From assembly GCF_013387495.1 (NCBI RefSeq), contig NZ_JABZEE010000010.1, positions 62,001-126,000 of the forward strand: DNA of 64,000 nucleotides. Direction: 5' to 3'. Source of the DNA: Streptomyces sp. PKU-EA00015 (GTDB lineage Bacteria; Actinomycetota; Actinomycetes; Streptomycetales; Streptomycetaceae). The notes below the pieces were generated by a model, which was given only the letters and a program-made list of their open reading frames with translations, was not told the DNA's origin and searched no databases. The position numbers and the translations under genes were made by a program. Every line of letters starts with the position of its first letter. Position 1 is the stretch's first letter. This document shows, one piece after another, positions 1 to 8,275 of the stretch.

Positions 1-920
1 GCGACCACGTCGGCGAGCTCGGGGGCGGCGATCTCGGCCAGTTCCTGGGCTGTCTGCTCCACGTCCAGAGTGGTGCCGACGCGGGTGGAGGCGTCGGCGA
101 TGAGGGCCAGGCGTCGCCGGGCCCGGTCGGCCTCGGCGGCCGCACGGTGCCGCTCGGTGACGTCGACGACCGAGGTGGCGGCACCCAGGACCCGGCCGCC
201 TGGGTCCTCCAGCCGGTAGAAGGAAAGGGACCAGGCGTGCTCGTTGTCGGGGTCGGCCGGGGGGCGGCCCACGTGGTACTGGTCGAGCAGCGGGGTGCCG
301 GTGGTGAGCACCTGACGCAGTGCGGACTCGATGGTGTCGATGTCGGGCAGGGGCAGGGTCTCCCTCAGGTGACGGCCGATGTGGTCTTCGGCTGGTATGC
401 CGTCGATTCGCTCCAGTGCCGGGTTGACCAGGAGATATCGCAGGTCGGGGCCCATGAGTGCAAGCCCGATCGGGGACTGGTCGATCAGCCGCTCGCACAG
501 GGCCAGGTCGGTCTCGACGCGCTGGAGCAGGGCGTGATCGGCTGCGATGCTCAGGGCGTAGGCATCTCCGATCTCGTCCAGCAGCCGCATGTTGCGGAAC
601 TCCACCAGGCGACTGCTGCCGTCCTTGTGCCGGACGGGGAAGGCGCCGGCCCAGCTCCGGCCGGTCTGGAGCACCTCCGCGAACAGACTCACGACCCCCT
701 GCAGGTGCTCGGGGTGGACGAGGAGTCGCGCTGCGTACTTGCCAAGGGCCTCTTCCGCGGTGTAGCCGAAGAGCTCCCCGGCCTGAGGGGTCCAGAACAC
801 GATGCGCCCGTCGGCGTCGACGACCACCGCGGCAACGCTGAGCACATCCAGAAGACCGGTCGGCCGGGGCGGGTCGGGGCTGTACGCATCATCGTGGGAG
901 CGGAAGGATTCGGCTTTCAT
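1..920 (-). CDS. PAS-PAS-GAF signalling protein, likely SpoIIE-type phosphatase (partial)
   Basis: Only the first 306 codons are in the window; the reading frame runs off the left edge. Translation from the ATG at 920 (strong SD GGAGGAGG just upstream) begins MKAESFRSHDD. Two PAS modules follow (about residues 18-125, with VVVDADGRIVFWTPQ, and 135-255, with SPIGLALMGPDLRYL). The start of a GAF-like segment comes next (LIADASTRVGTTLDVEQTAQEL). This segment closely parallels the matching part of the divergent neighbour at 1200 (AGTRIGRTLDVMRTAQEL), so the two are paralogs. By analogy, a PP2C/SpoIIE phosphatase domain and a HATPase domain probably lie beyond the edge. Likely role: sensing partner-switch phosphatase acting on anti-anti-sigma factors. 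The catalytic part is not visible, so that function is inferred. Confidence 0.85.
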   Translation of the reverse strand, partial: MKAESFRSHDDAYSPDPPRPTGLLDVLSVAAVVVDADGRIVFWTPQAGELFGYTAEEALGKYAARLLVHPEHLQGVVSLFAEVLQTGRSWAGAFPVRHKDGSSRLVEFRNMRLLDEIGDAYALSIAADHALLQRVETDLALCERLIDQSPIGLALMGPDLRYLLVNPALERIDGIPAEDHIGRHLRETLPLPDIDTIESALRQVLTTGTPLLDQYHVGRPPADPDNEHAWSLSFYRLEDPGGRVLGAATSVVDVTERHRAAAEADRARRRLALIADASTRVGTTLDVEQTAQELAEIAAPELADVV

Positions 921-1199
921 CCAGATCCTCCTCCTCCACCGCCCCGCAGAACGTGCCGGCCTCGGGCCCATCGGCGCACACCCGGGTTCTGACTGCCGGC
1001 ACTTCCATGCTGCCCCCGGCCGTCCGCCTTGCCCAGCCCGGCGCGTTGGCCTGTCCGGGCGGAGGCGAGGGGTGCGGCGCTGTCGGCGGCTCCCTGCGGG
1101 CCCGATCGGGAGCCTGCCGAGGCGGCGCGGCCACCGCCCGCCGGGACCGTGCACATCGGGCGGAGTAGCAGGAACATGGTCGTGTAGAGGATGGGATCC

Positions 1200-3662
1200 A
1201 TGGATTCTGCGCGAAAAGGTTCCGATGTGGCTGCGTCCGCAGGGCCGCGCGATCTCTTGGACGCGTCCACCGACGCGGCTGCGGTGGTGGACGCGAACGG
1301 CGTCGTGGTCGGCTGGACCCGGGGTGCCGAAGAACTCCTCGGGTACCTTGCGCCGGAGGTTGTCGGCGGCTCCGTCGCGCGTCTGCTGGCGATGCCCGGG
1401 GATCCGGTACGAGTGGCCGGGATCGCGGAGCGATGCCGAGCCGGAATGGGGTGGAGCGGTCTCATCCCCGTACGGCACCGCGACGGCCGCAGCATCGACG
1501 TGGACCTGCGGGTCTCCGCGTCCTTCCGCATGGGCGGCGACGAGTGCTTCCTGATCTCGGCACGGGAGCAGAGGCAGCAATGGAGGGTGGGCCAGTCCGT
1601 CCTCGACGGGTTCCTGACCCGCTCTCCGGTCGGCATGGCGGTGATGGATGCGCAGCTGCGCTACGTGTGGCTGAACGACACCCTGGAGCGCTTCGGCGGT
1701 GTGCCCCGTGAGCAGCGGCTGGGGCGACGTCTGAGCGAGCTGCTGCCGGGGCTGCAGGCGGACACCATCGAGGGGCTGATGCGCAAGGTGCTGGCGACCG
1801 GAGTCCCGGTGACCGACTACGAATACGTGGGATGGAGTTGGGCCGATCCCCACCGCCAACACGCCTACTCCACGTCCTTCTTCCCCCTGGTGGACGCCGA
1901 CAACTCCGTCACCGGCGTCTGTTACATGGTTCTGGACGTCACCGAGCGGTGGAACGCCCGCCAGCTCCTGTCGCTGGTCAACGAAGCCGGGACCAGGATC
2001 GGCAGGACCCTCGACGTGATGCGGACGGCTCAGGAGCTCGCCGACTTCGCCGTTCCCCGCTTCGCGGACTTCGTCGTGGTCGATCTCCTCGAGCCCGTCC
2101 TCAGCGCGGAGGGGCACGGAGCGTGGCTGACCGATGCGGGCCTGGCCCCCGCCAAGCCGGTGATGCGCCGCGCCGGCATGAGCTCGGTGCGCGAGGGCTG
2201 CCCGGAGGCCGTGGCCGGGATCGGTGACAAGGTGGACTTCCTCCCCCCACCGCACGACGTGGGTCTGCTCATCGACGGCGAGCCGATCCTCATCCCGGTC
2301 CTCGACCCCTCCGACGACCTGTGGGTCTCCGAACAGCCCGCGAGAGCGGCAAGCATCCGCGAGTTCGGACTGCACTCCCTCATCTCCGTGCCGATGCGGG
2401 CGCGGAACACAGCTCTCGGCCTCGCCACGTTCGTACGGTCGCTCAACCCCGTCGCGTTCCGGGCCGACGACGTCCTGCTGGCCCGAGAGCTGGTGGCACG
2501 AGCAGCGCTGTGCGTCGACAACGCTCGCCGCTACACCCGGGAACACGCGGCAGCGGTCACCCTTCAGCGCAGTCTCCTGCCCCACGCCCTGACGGGCGGA
2601 ACGGCGCTGGAGGTGGCCTCCTCCTACCTTCCGGCGGACGCACCGGGCGGGGTAGGCGGCGACTGGTTCGACGTGATCCCTCTGTCCGGCGCCCGCGTGG
2701 GCCTCGTCGTCGGCGATGTGGTGGGCCACGGCATCACTGCGGCGGCGGCGATGGGCCGACTGCGCACAGCGGTCCAGACCCTCGCCGACATGGAGATGCC
2801 TCCCGACGAATTGCTGGCTCACCTCGACGACCTCGTGCTGCGGCTGGGCGAGGAGGAGAGCGGTGGCGACGCGGCCGACAGGCACATGACCACCTTCCTC
2901 GGAGCAACCTGCCTGTACGCCGTCTACGATCCGGTCACGAGGCGTTGCACGATGGCCCGGGCAGGCCATCCGCCACCTGTCGTCGTCGCACCCGACGGGC
3001 ACGTCCACTTCCCGGAACCTCCCGCAGGCCCTCCGCTCGGGCTGGGAGGGATGGCGTTCGAGGCCACCGAGATCGAGCTCGCCGAGAACAGTCTGTTCGG
3101 CCTCTACACCAACGGGCTCATCGAGGGAGCCGACCGCGACATGGAACGGGGCATGTCCCGACTCGGCGACGTGCTGAGCCGGCCGGACCCCGACCTCGGA
3201 GCACTGTGCACGTCCGCGGTGCAGCAGCTCGTGCCCGTGCCTCAGCCCGACGACATCGCCCTTCTCCTGGCGCGCACCCACGCCCTGGGCGCCGACCAGG
3301 TCGTCTCGTGGGACGTGCCCGCGGATCCGTCCGCCGTCGCCGACGTCCGGGCCGGGGCGACTCGCCAGGTGGGGGCCTGGGGTCTCGGAGAACTGGCCAT
3401 GACGACGGAGCTCGTCGTGAGCGAGCTGGTCACCAATGCGATTCGCTACGCCGCACCGCCCATACGGCTGCGACTGCTCCGCGACTCCCGCTTGACCTGC
3501 GAGGTCGCCGACGCCAGCAGCACCGCCCCGCGGCTGAGACATGCCAGGAGCACGGACGAAGGCGGTCGTGGCCTGTTTCTGGTGGCCCAACTCGCGCATC
3601 GGTGGGGTGCTCGGTACACGGCCGGCGGAAAGATCATCTGGGCCGAACAGGAGATCCCGTGA
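1200..3662 (+). CDS. PAS-PAS-GAF-SpoIIE phosphatase with C-terminal HATPase domain
   Basis: A protein of 820 residues that combines sensing and partner switching. Domain order: PAS 1 (about 20-120), PAS 2 (about 135-250, SPVGMAVMDAQLRY), GAF (about 260-440), PP2C/SpoIIE phosphatase (about 465-690, with metal-binding motifs GGDWFDVI and GDVVGHG), and an RsbW-like HATPase (about 700-815, N-box ELVTNAIRYA and G-box EGGRGLFLV). In this family the phosphatase dephosphorylates STAS anti-anti-sigma proteins and the ATPase domain can act as the kinase/anti-sigma. The start at 1200 is preferred because AGAGG (1186-1190) is 9 nt upstream; an in-frame ATG at 1191 directly abuts that SD. It is transcribed away from a paralog ending at 920. 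The 279-nt gap between them shows no other feature I can support. Confidence 0.9.
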   Translation: MDSARKGSDVAASAGPRDLLDASTDAAAVVDANGVVVGWTRGAEELLGYLAPEVVGGSVARLLAMPGDPVRVAGIAERCRAGMGWSGLIPVRHRDGRSIDVDLRVSASFRMGGDECFLISAREQRQQWRVGQSVLDGFLTRSPVGMAVMDAQLRYVWLNDTLERFGGVPREQRLGRRLSELLPGLQADTIEGLMRKVLATGVPVTDYEYVGWSWADPHRQHAYSTSFFPLVDADNSVTGVCYMVLDVTERWNARQLLSLVNEAGTRIGRTLDVMRTAQELADFAVPRFADFVVVDLLEPVLSAEGHGAWLTDAGLAPAKPVMRRAGMSSVREGCPEAVAGIGDKVDFLPPPHDVGLLIDGEPILIPVLDPSDDLWVSEQPARAASIREFGLHSLISVPMRARNTALGLATFVRSLNPVAFRADDVLLARELVARAALCVDNARRYTREHAAAVTLQRSLLPHALTGGTALEVASSYLPADAPGGVGGDWFDVIPLSGARVGLVVGDVVGHGITAAAAMGRLRTAVQTLADMEMPPDELLAHLDDLVLRLGEEESGGDAADRHMTTFLGATCLYAVYDPVTRRCTMARAGHPPPVVVAPDGHVHFPEPPAGPPLGLGGMAFEATEIELAENSLFGLYTNGLIEGADRDMERGMSRLGDVLSRPDPDLGALCTSAVQQLVPVPQPDDIALLLARTHALGADQVVSWDVPADPSAVADVRAGATRQVGAWGLGELAMTTELVVSELVTNAIRYAAPPIRLRLLRDSRLTCEVADASSTAPRLRHARSTDEGGRGLFLVAQLAHRWGARYTAGGKIIWAEQEIP

Positions 3663-3994
3663 ACGGCTGGACCGCGCGTCGCACTGAGCAAGGCGCGCTT
3701 CTCCAGGCGGACTTGGATGTCCGAGACCTTGGTGGCGACGTCCTCACCGCAGTCACCGCAGTCTGCTCAGCCGCCGGACAGAGACCGGCCGGCCGGCAGC
3801 GACCGTAAGGCACTCCGCGTCCTGGCGGATTCCCTCGTTCGTCGAGATGAGAAACATGAGAACAGCACATTCATTACTTCTCCTTGACTTCCGCTGAGGT
3901 TCTTCCCGGCTGGCCAGCATGGCGGAGTGCCGACCTCCGCTCGGTCGGCGAGCACAGCTCACCGCTTCGCACACTCCGCCATCCGGGAGACGAG
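3663..3994. other. Intergenic region without a supported gene
   Basis: About 330 nt between the SpoIIE-type gene and the PhoX-like gene. Short open frames here are extensions of shadow frames. An in-frame ATG at 3884 would lengthen the next protein, but it places the Tat signal 37 residues inside, so I treat it as non-coding. I looked for PHO-box-like 11-nt direct repeats because the next gene is phosphatase-like and found nothing convincing. Confidence 0.5.
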
Positions 3995-5443
3995 ATGCCG
4001 CTGAACCGCAGGGAATTGCTGAGCCGATCGGCGCTGGCCGGCGCCGGGGTCATGCTCATCGGCAGTGTGGAGGCACTGCTGACGGCGCCCGGTGCCGTCG
4101 CCGACACGGCCGCGACGGGCGGCGCCGTCGGCTACGGCCCGCTCGTCCCGGATCCCAAGGGCATCCTCGCCCTGCCCGAAGGCTTCTCCTACCGGATCCT
4201 GACCCGCACCGGCGTCACCACGCTGGAGTCCGGCCAGACCACGCCGAGCAACCACGACGGCACGGGCGCCTTCGCGGCCGGCGGCGACGACGATGACGAC
4301 GACGCCGTGACCCTGCTGGTGAACAACCACGAGATCGACGACCCGCTCGGTGTCGCCGAGCACCCCGTGCCGCACCTGGACGGTCTCGTCTACGACCCGG
4401 CGGCCGCCGGCGGCTGCACCGTCGTCGAGGTGGCCGACGACTCCGTGCGCGAATGGGTCGGCATCGCCGGCACCTCCACCAACTGCGCCGGCGGCGTCAC
4501 CCCGTGGGGCACCTGGCTCACCTGCGAGGAGACCGAGGACAAGGCCGGCGTGGGCGGCATGACCAAGGACCACGGCTACGTCTTCGAGGTCGACCCGCGG
4601 CACGGCAGCTCGGCCAACCTCGGCCCCGAGCCGATCAAGGCCCTCGGCCGTTATGCGCACGAGGCGGTCGTGGTCGATTCCTACCGCGGCCACCTGTACC
4701 TCACCGAGGACGCCTCCAAGCCCAACGGCCTGCTCTACCGCTGGACCCCGCCGGTCGGTTTCACCCACGGCCCCGGCAAGCTGCGGGCCCTGGCCGACAA
4801 CGCGGGCGTGCTGGAGGCGTTCAAGTGCTTCGACGCCGCCGGCCAGTACGTCGACGACCTCTCCCGCGCGACGAAGGTCGGCACCGTGTACCGCGTGGAC
4901 TGGGTGAAGGTCCCGGACCGCGACGCCGTCACCACCTCCGTGCGCAAGCAGTTCCTGGCCGGTGAGATCACCCGCTCCCGCAAGCTCGAGGGCATGTGGT
5001 GGGGCGACGGCGGCGCGTACTTCGTCTCCAGCTACGCCCGCACCGAGAGCCCCGGCACCCCGCACGACGGGCAGGTGTGGTTCTACGACCCGCGCAGCAG
5101 CACCATCACCCTCAAGGTCCTGCTGGCGGTGAACACCGACGTGTCCCGGGACGGCGCCTACGACGGCCCGGACAACATCACCGTCTCCCCGTTCGGCGGC
5201 CTGGTGATCGCCGAGGACGGCGAGGGCGTGTCGCACCTCTTCGGCGCCACCGCCGACGGCCAGACCTACCCCATCGCCCGCAACGAGCTCAACGTCGGCA
5301 CCCCGGAGGCACCGGAGTACAGCGAGTTCGCCGGCGTCACCTTCTCCGCGGACGGCAGGACGCTGTTCGCCAACATCCAGGAACCCGGCATCCTCGTCGC
5401 CGTCACCGGCCCGTGGTCGGGCGACGACGGCGACGACGACTAG
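3995..5443 (+). CDS. PhoX/DUF839-family secreted phosphatase-like protein (Tat substrate)
   Basis: A 482-residue exported protein. It starts MPLNRRELLSRSAL, a twin-arginine signal with a hydrophobic stretch and an Ala-rich cleavage zone near residue 37. PhoX-family signatures are visible: LLVNNHE, NCAGGVTPWGTWLTCEE, and GRYAHEAVVVD followed by LYLTED, and DNITVSPFGGLVIAEDG near the C-terminus. The family folds as a beta-propeller; characterised PhoX enzymes are Ca/Fe-dependent alkaline phosphatases that release phosphate from organic esters outside the cell. The conserved Cys and Glu residues fit that, but enzymatic activity is inferred. There is an acidic run of six Asp near residue 92, and the protein ends in Asp-rich sequence. 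A second family member lies at 12192 with a phytase between them, so the region looks like organic-phosphate scavenging. The start was chosen for the Tat motif and GGGAGACGAG upstream. Confidence 0.85.
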   Translation: MPLNRRELLSRSALAGAGVMLIGSVEALLTAPGAVADTAATGGAVGYGPLVPDPKGILALPEGFSYRILTRTGVTTLESGQTTPSNHDGTGAFAAGGDDDDDDAVTLLVNNHEIDDPLGVAEHPVPHLDGLVYDPAAAGGCTVVEVADDSVREWVGIAGTSTNCAGGVTPWGTWLTCEETEDKAGVGGMTKDHGYVFEVDPRHGSSANLGPEPIKALGRYAHEAVVVDSYRGHLYLTEDASKPNGLLYRWTPPVGFTHGPGKLRALADNAGVLEAFKCFDAAGQYVDDLSRATKVGTVYRVDWVKVPDRDAVTTSVRKQFLAGEITRSRKLEGMWWGDGGAYFVSSYARTESPGTPHDGQVWFYDPRSSTITLKVLLAVNTDVSRDGAYDGPDNITVSPFGGLVIAEDGEGVSHLFGATADGQTYPIARNELNVGTPEAPEYSEFAGVTFSADGRTLFANIQEPGILVAVTGPWSGDDGDDD

Positions 5444-5560
5444 TTCCGCCGGTTCCCCCTCCTACTCCCCCCACGGCTCGACCAGTTCGACGGCAGCGGC
5501 TCAACGGCGCGCCGCTGCCGACCCCTTGCCAGTGACACCTCCCCTCTCGAGGAAGCTGAC

Positions 5561-6139
5561 ATGAAAACCCTCATCGCACACGCACGCGCCTTCGCCCGCT
5601 CCCAGGGCGCCGAACTGGGCAGGCTCGCCGCGGGGCAGTCGCCGTACGCCCTCTTCATCACCTGCTCCGACTCGCGCGTCATCCCCTCGCTCATCACCGG
5701 TGCCCGCCCCGGCGAGCTCTTCGAGCTGCGTACGGCGGGGAACGTCGTCCCGCAGTACGACGCGGGTCCCACCTCCGAGGCCGCGACGATCGAGTACGCC
5801 GTCGAGGTGCTCGGCGTCTCCGACATCGTGGTCTGCGGCCACTCCCACTGCGGCGCGGTCGGCGCGCTGGTACGCGGCGACGACCTGTCGGCCGTACCGG
5901 CGGTGCGCGACTGGCTCACTCACGCCGCCGGAATGCCGGCCGGCGCGCAGGACGACCCGCTCGTCGCCGAGGCCGTCCAGCACCACGTGCTGGCCCAGCT
6001 GCTCCGGCTGAAGTCGTACCCGTGCGTGGAGACCCGTCTCCACGACGCGCGTCTTCGGGTCCACGCCTGGTTCTACGAGGTCCACACCGGCAGCGTGCTG
6101 GCGTACCGGACCGAATCCGACTCCTTCGAGACGCTGTGA
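5561..6139 (+). CDS. Beta-class carbonic anhydrase
   Basis: A 192-residue cytoplasmic enzyme interconverting CO2 and bicarbonate. Zinc ligands and the catalytic dyad of beta-class enzymes are visible: Cys35-x-Asp37-x-Arg39 in ITCSDSRV, then His94 and Cys97 in CGHSHCGAV. Length is normal for the family. GAGGAAGC precedes the ATG. Its stop overlaps a possible GTG start of the SulP transporter gene, and the two are surely co-transcribed. Pairing of a carbonic anhydrase with a SulP permease is a recurrent bacterial arrangement, usually read as bicarbonate handling. Confidence 0.93.
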   Translation: MKTLIAHARAFARSQGAELGRLAAGQSPYALFITCSDSRVIPSLITGARPGELFELRTAGNVVPQYDAGPTSEAATIEYAVEVLGVSDIVVCGHSHCGAVGALVRGDDLSAVPAVRDWLTHAAGMPAGAQDDPLVAEAVQHHVLAQLLRLKSYPCVETRLHDARLRVHAWFYEVHTGSVLAYRTESDSFETL

Positions 6140-6147
6140 GTGCCCCG

Positions 6148-7602
6148 ATGAACACCAGATATCTGAAGCAGGACTTCGCCTCCTCCGTCGTCGTGTTCCT
6201 GGTCGCCCTTCCCCTGTGCGTCGGCGTGGCGGTCGCCTCCGGAGTACCGGCCGAACTCGGTATCGTCACCGGCATCGTCGGCGGTCTCGTCACGGGCATG
6301 CTGCCGGGCAGCAGCCTCCAGGTGTCCGGCCCGGCCGCCGGTCTGACCGTGCTGTGCTTCGAGGCCGTGCACGAGCACGGGCTCGGCGCGCTCGGCGTGA
6401 TCGTGCTCGCCACGGGTCTGCTGCAGCTCGGCATGGGGGCACTGCGCTGGGGGCGCTGGTTCCGGGCCATCTCCGTCGCCGTGGTCGAGGGCATGCTCGC
6501 CGGAATCGGCCTCGTACTCATCGCCGGCCAGATGTACGCGATGACGCACAGCAAGGCTCCGTCGTCCGGCATCGACAAGATCGCCGGGCTTCCGGAGATG
6601 CTCCTCGACTCGCTGCACTCTTCCGCGGCCGTGGCCTCGCTGCTGCTGGGCGTCGGCACCATCGCCGTACTGGTGCTGTGGCCGAGGATGCCGAAGAAGA
6701 TACGCCTCGTGCCCGGCCCGCTCGTAGCCGTGGCGCTCGCCACCGTCGCCTCGCCGGCCTTCGCCCTCCCCGTCACGAAGGTGACGGTGCACGGGCTGTT
6801 CTCGGCGATCCAGCCGCCCGCACCCTCCGGGTTCGCGGAGCTGGCGGACATCGGGCTGGTGACCACGATCCTGGCGTTCACGCTGATCGCCTCGGCGGAA
6901 AGCCTGTTCAGCGCGGCGGCCGTGGACCGGCTGCACGACGGTCAGCGCACCGACTACGACAAGGAGCTGATGGCCCAGGGCGTGGGCAACGCGGTCTGCG
7001 GCGTGCTCGGCGCGCTGCCGATGACCGCGGTGATCGTGCGCAGCGCGGCCAACGTCCAGGCCGGGGCGCGGACCAAGGCCTCCCGGGTCCTGCACGGCGC
7101 CTGGCTGCTGCTGTTCGCCGCCCTGCTGCCGGCCGCGCTGGGCGTCATCCCCATCCCGGCGCTCGCGGCCGTCCTGATCTACTCGGGCTTCAAGCTGATC
7201 CCCCTGAAGAGCCTCTCCACCCTCTGGCGCGGACACCGCGGCGAAGCCGTGATCCTCGTCGTCACCGCGCTCTCCATCGTGGCGATCAGCATGTTCGAGG
7301 GTGTACTGATCGGTCTCGCGCTCGCTGTGGTGAAGACGGCCTGGGAGGCGTCCCACGTCAAGCTGGAGATCGTCGACAAGGGCGCGGGCCCCGTTCAGGC
7401 ACACCTGACCGGCAACGCCACCTTCCTCAGGCTGCCGAAGATCCTCGACACCCTGGAGTCGATCCCGCAGGACCGCCCCGTCGAGCTGGATCTGTCCCGG
7501 GTGCACCACCTCGACCACGCCTGCCGTACGGCCCTGGAGAACTGGGCGGAGCGACACGGAGTGGCCGACACCGCATCGGCCAAGGTCATCATGGCCGTCT
7601 GA
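6148..7602 (+). CDS. SulP-family anion transporter (likely bicarbonate)
   Basis: A 484-residue polytopic membrane protein of the SulP family, with about ten hydrophobic segments from LKQDFASSVVVFLVALPLC to the stretch ending near residue 400. It includes the SulP-type N-terminal motif GLVTGMLPGSSLQVSGPAAG. The C-terminal cytoplasmic part (LDLSRVHHLDHACRTALENW) is a short STAS-like domain, reduced compared with full SulP proteins of about 560 residues. The coupled carbonic anhydrase suggests bicarbonate as substrate, but sulfate or another anion cannot be excluded. The start is ATG 6148; an in-frame GTG at 6136 overlaps the upstream stop (GTGA) and would add four residues, giving translational coupling. 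A strong hairpin follows the stop. Confidence 0.9.
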   Translation: MNTRYLKQDFASSVVVFLVALPLCVGVAVASGVPAELGIVTGIVGGLVTGMLPGSSLQVSGPAAGLTVLCFEAVHEHGLGALGVIVLATGLLQLGMGALRWGRWFRAISVAVVEGMLAGIGLVLIAGQMYAMTHSKAPSSGIDKIAGLPEMLLDSLHSSAAVASLLLGVGTIAVLVLWPRMPKKIRLVPGPLVAVALATVASPAFALPVTKVTVHGLFSAIQPPAPSGFAELADIGLVTTILAFTLIASAESLFSAAAVDRLHDGQRTDYDKELMAQGVGNAVCGVLGALPMTAVIVRSAANVQAGARTKASRVLHGAWLLLFAALLPAALGVIPIPALAAVLIYSGFKLIPLKSLSTLWRGHRGEAVILVVTALSIVAISMFEGVLIGLALAVVKTAWEASHVKLEIVDKGAGPVQAHLTGNATFLRLPKILDTLESIPQDRPVELDLSRVHHLDHACRTALENWAERHGVADTASAKVIMAV

Positions 7603-7608
7603 GCGGAC

Positions 7609-7642
7609 GCGGGGGCGGCGCCGTACGGGGTGCCGCCCCCGC
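7609..7642 (+). terminator. Hairpin terminator after the SulP gene
   Basis: Perfect 11-bp stem GCGGGGGCGGC / GCCGCCCCCGC (7609-7619 with 7632-7642), starting 6 nt after the stop of the transporter. It has no U-tract, as is common in Streptomyces. Confidence 0.7.
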
Positions 7643-7789
7643 GCACACCGTCGGCGCATGGCTCATACACAAAGTTCAGGAGCAGGTCATGCGCCGAGCA
7701 GGCCGCCGCCGGACTCCGCTGGTAGCTGTTCAGGACGGGTCCGATGTCGGAAGGCCCTTGCGCAAGGACACCGAGGAGGTTGTACCCGC

Positions 7790-8275
7790 GTGACCCGCAG
7801 CCAGCGTCTCGCCGCTCTCGCGGCCGGCGCGATTCTGCTCGTTGGAATCCCCGTCTCCGGAGCTCATCAGGTGCCCCCTCCGGATCTCGGCGAGCCCGTC
7901 GTCGTCGGCCGCACGGGACCCGGACCCACGAGGGGTTCCAAACCGTCTCCGGACGGCCGGGCGACGGAGCGGACCCCGAACCGTTCACCGTCCCCGGGTG
8001 CCACGAAAGGGACCGCGGACGCGCACGAGGACGAGTACGGCGGCGAGGATGCCGTCGCCTCCGCGCCCACCGGCGCGGAGAAGGCGGACGCCACGGACCC
8101 CGCCCGGACGGACACGGCGCAGCCCGTGTCACCGAAGGCCCCCGTGCCCGCCGGGGATGCCTCCGACCACGACCGGACGCCCACCTACAGCCCCGCGGCA
8201 CCGGCCACCCCTGGGACGCCGAGCACACCGGCGGACGACGACGGAGACGACGATGACACCGGTGAGGACGGCTGA
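7790..8275 (+). CDS. Small secreted, acidic and proline-rich protein
   Basis: A 161-residue protein of unknown function. It begins VTRSQRLAALAAGAILLVGI, a signal peptide or N-terminal anchor, followed by a low-complexity chain rich in Pro, Thr, Ala and Asp with a C-terminal acidic run DDDGDDDDTGEDG. No enzymatic motif is visible. The GTG start is supported by GAGGAGG 10 nt upstream. Its last 23 nt overlap the start of the histidine kinase gene in another frame, so it is translationally linked to the kinase. A small exported hydrophilic protein at the head of a two-component operon could be a ligand-binding or modulator partner; this is inference from position only. Confidence 0.75.
   Translation: MTRSQRLAALAAGAILLVGIPVSGAHQVPPPDLGEPVVVGRTGPGPTRGSKPSPDGRATERTPNRSPSPGATKGTADAHEDEYGGEDAVASAPTGAEKADATDPARTDTAQPVSPKAPVPAGDASDHDRTPTYSPAAPATPGTPSTPADDDGDDDDTGEDG

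Noticed and set aside
3959..5236. Long minus-strand open frame (425 codons) under the first PhoX-like gene
   Set aside because: Shadow of the plus-strand gene: Gly/Val/Arg/His-rich, no motif, no SD. The plus frame has clear family motifs.
6073..7659. 528-codon minus-strand frame opposite the SulP gene
   Set aside because: Low-complexity His/Arg/Gly composition and complete overlap with an evident transporter gene.
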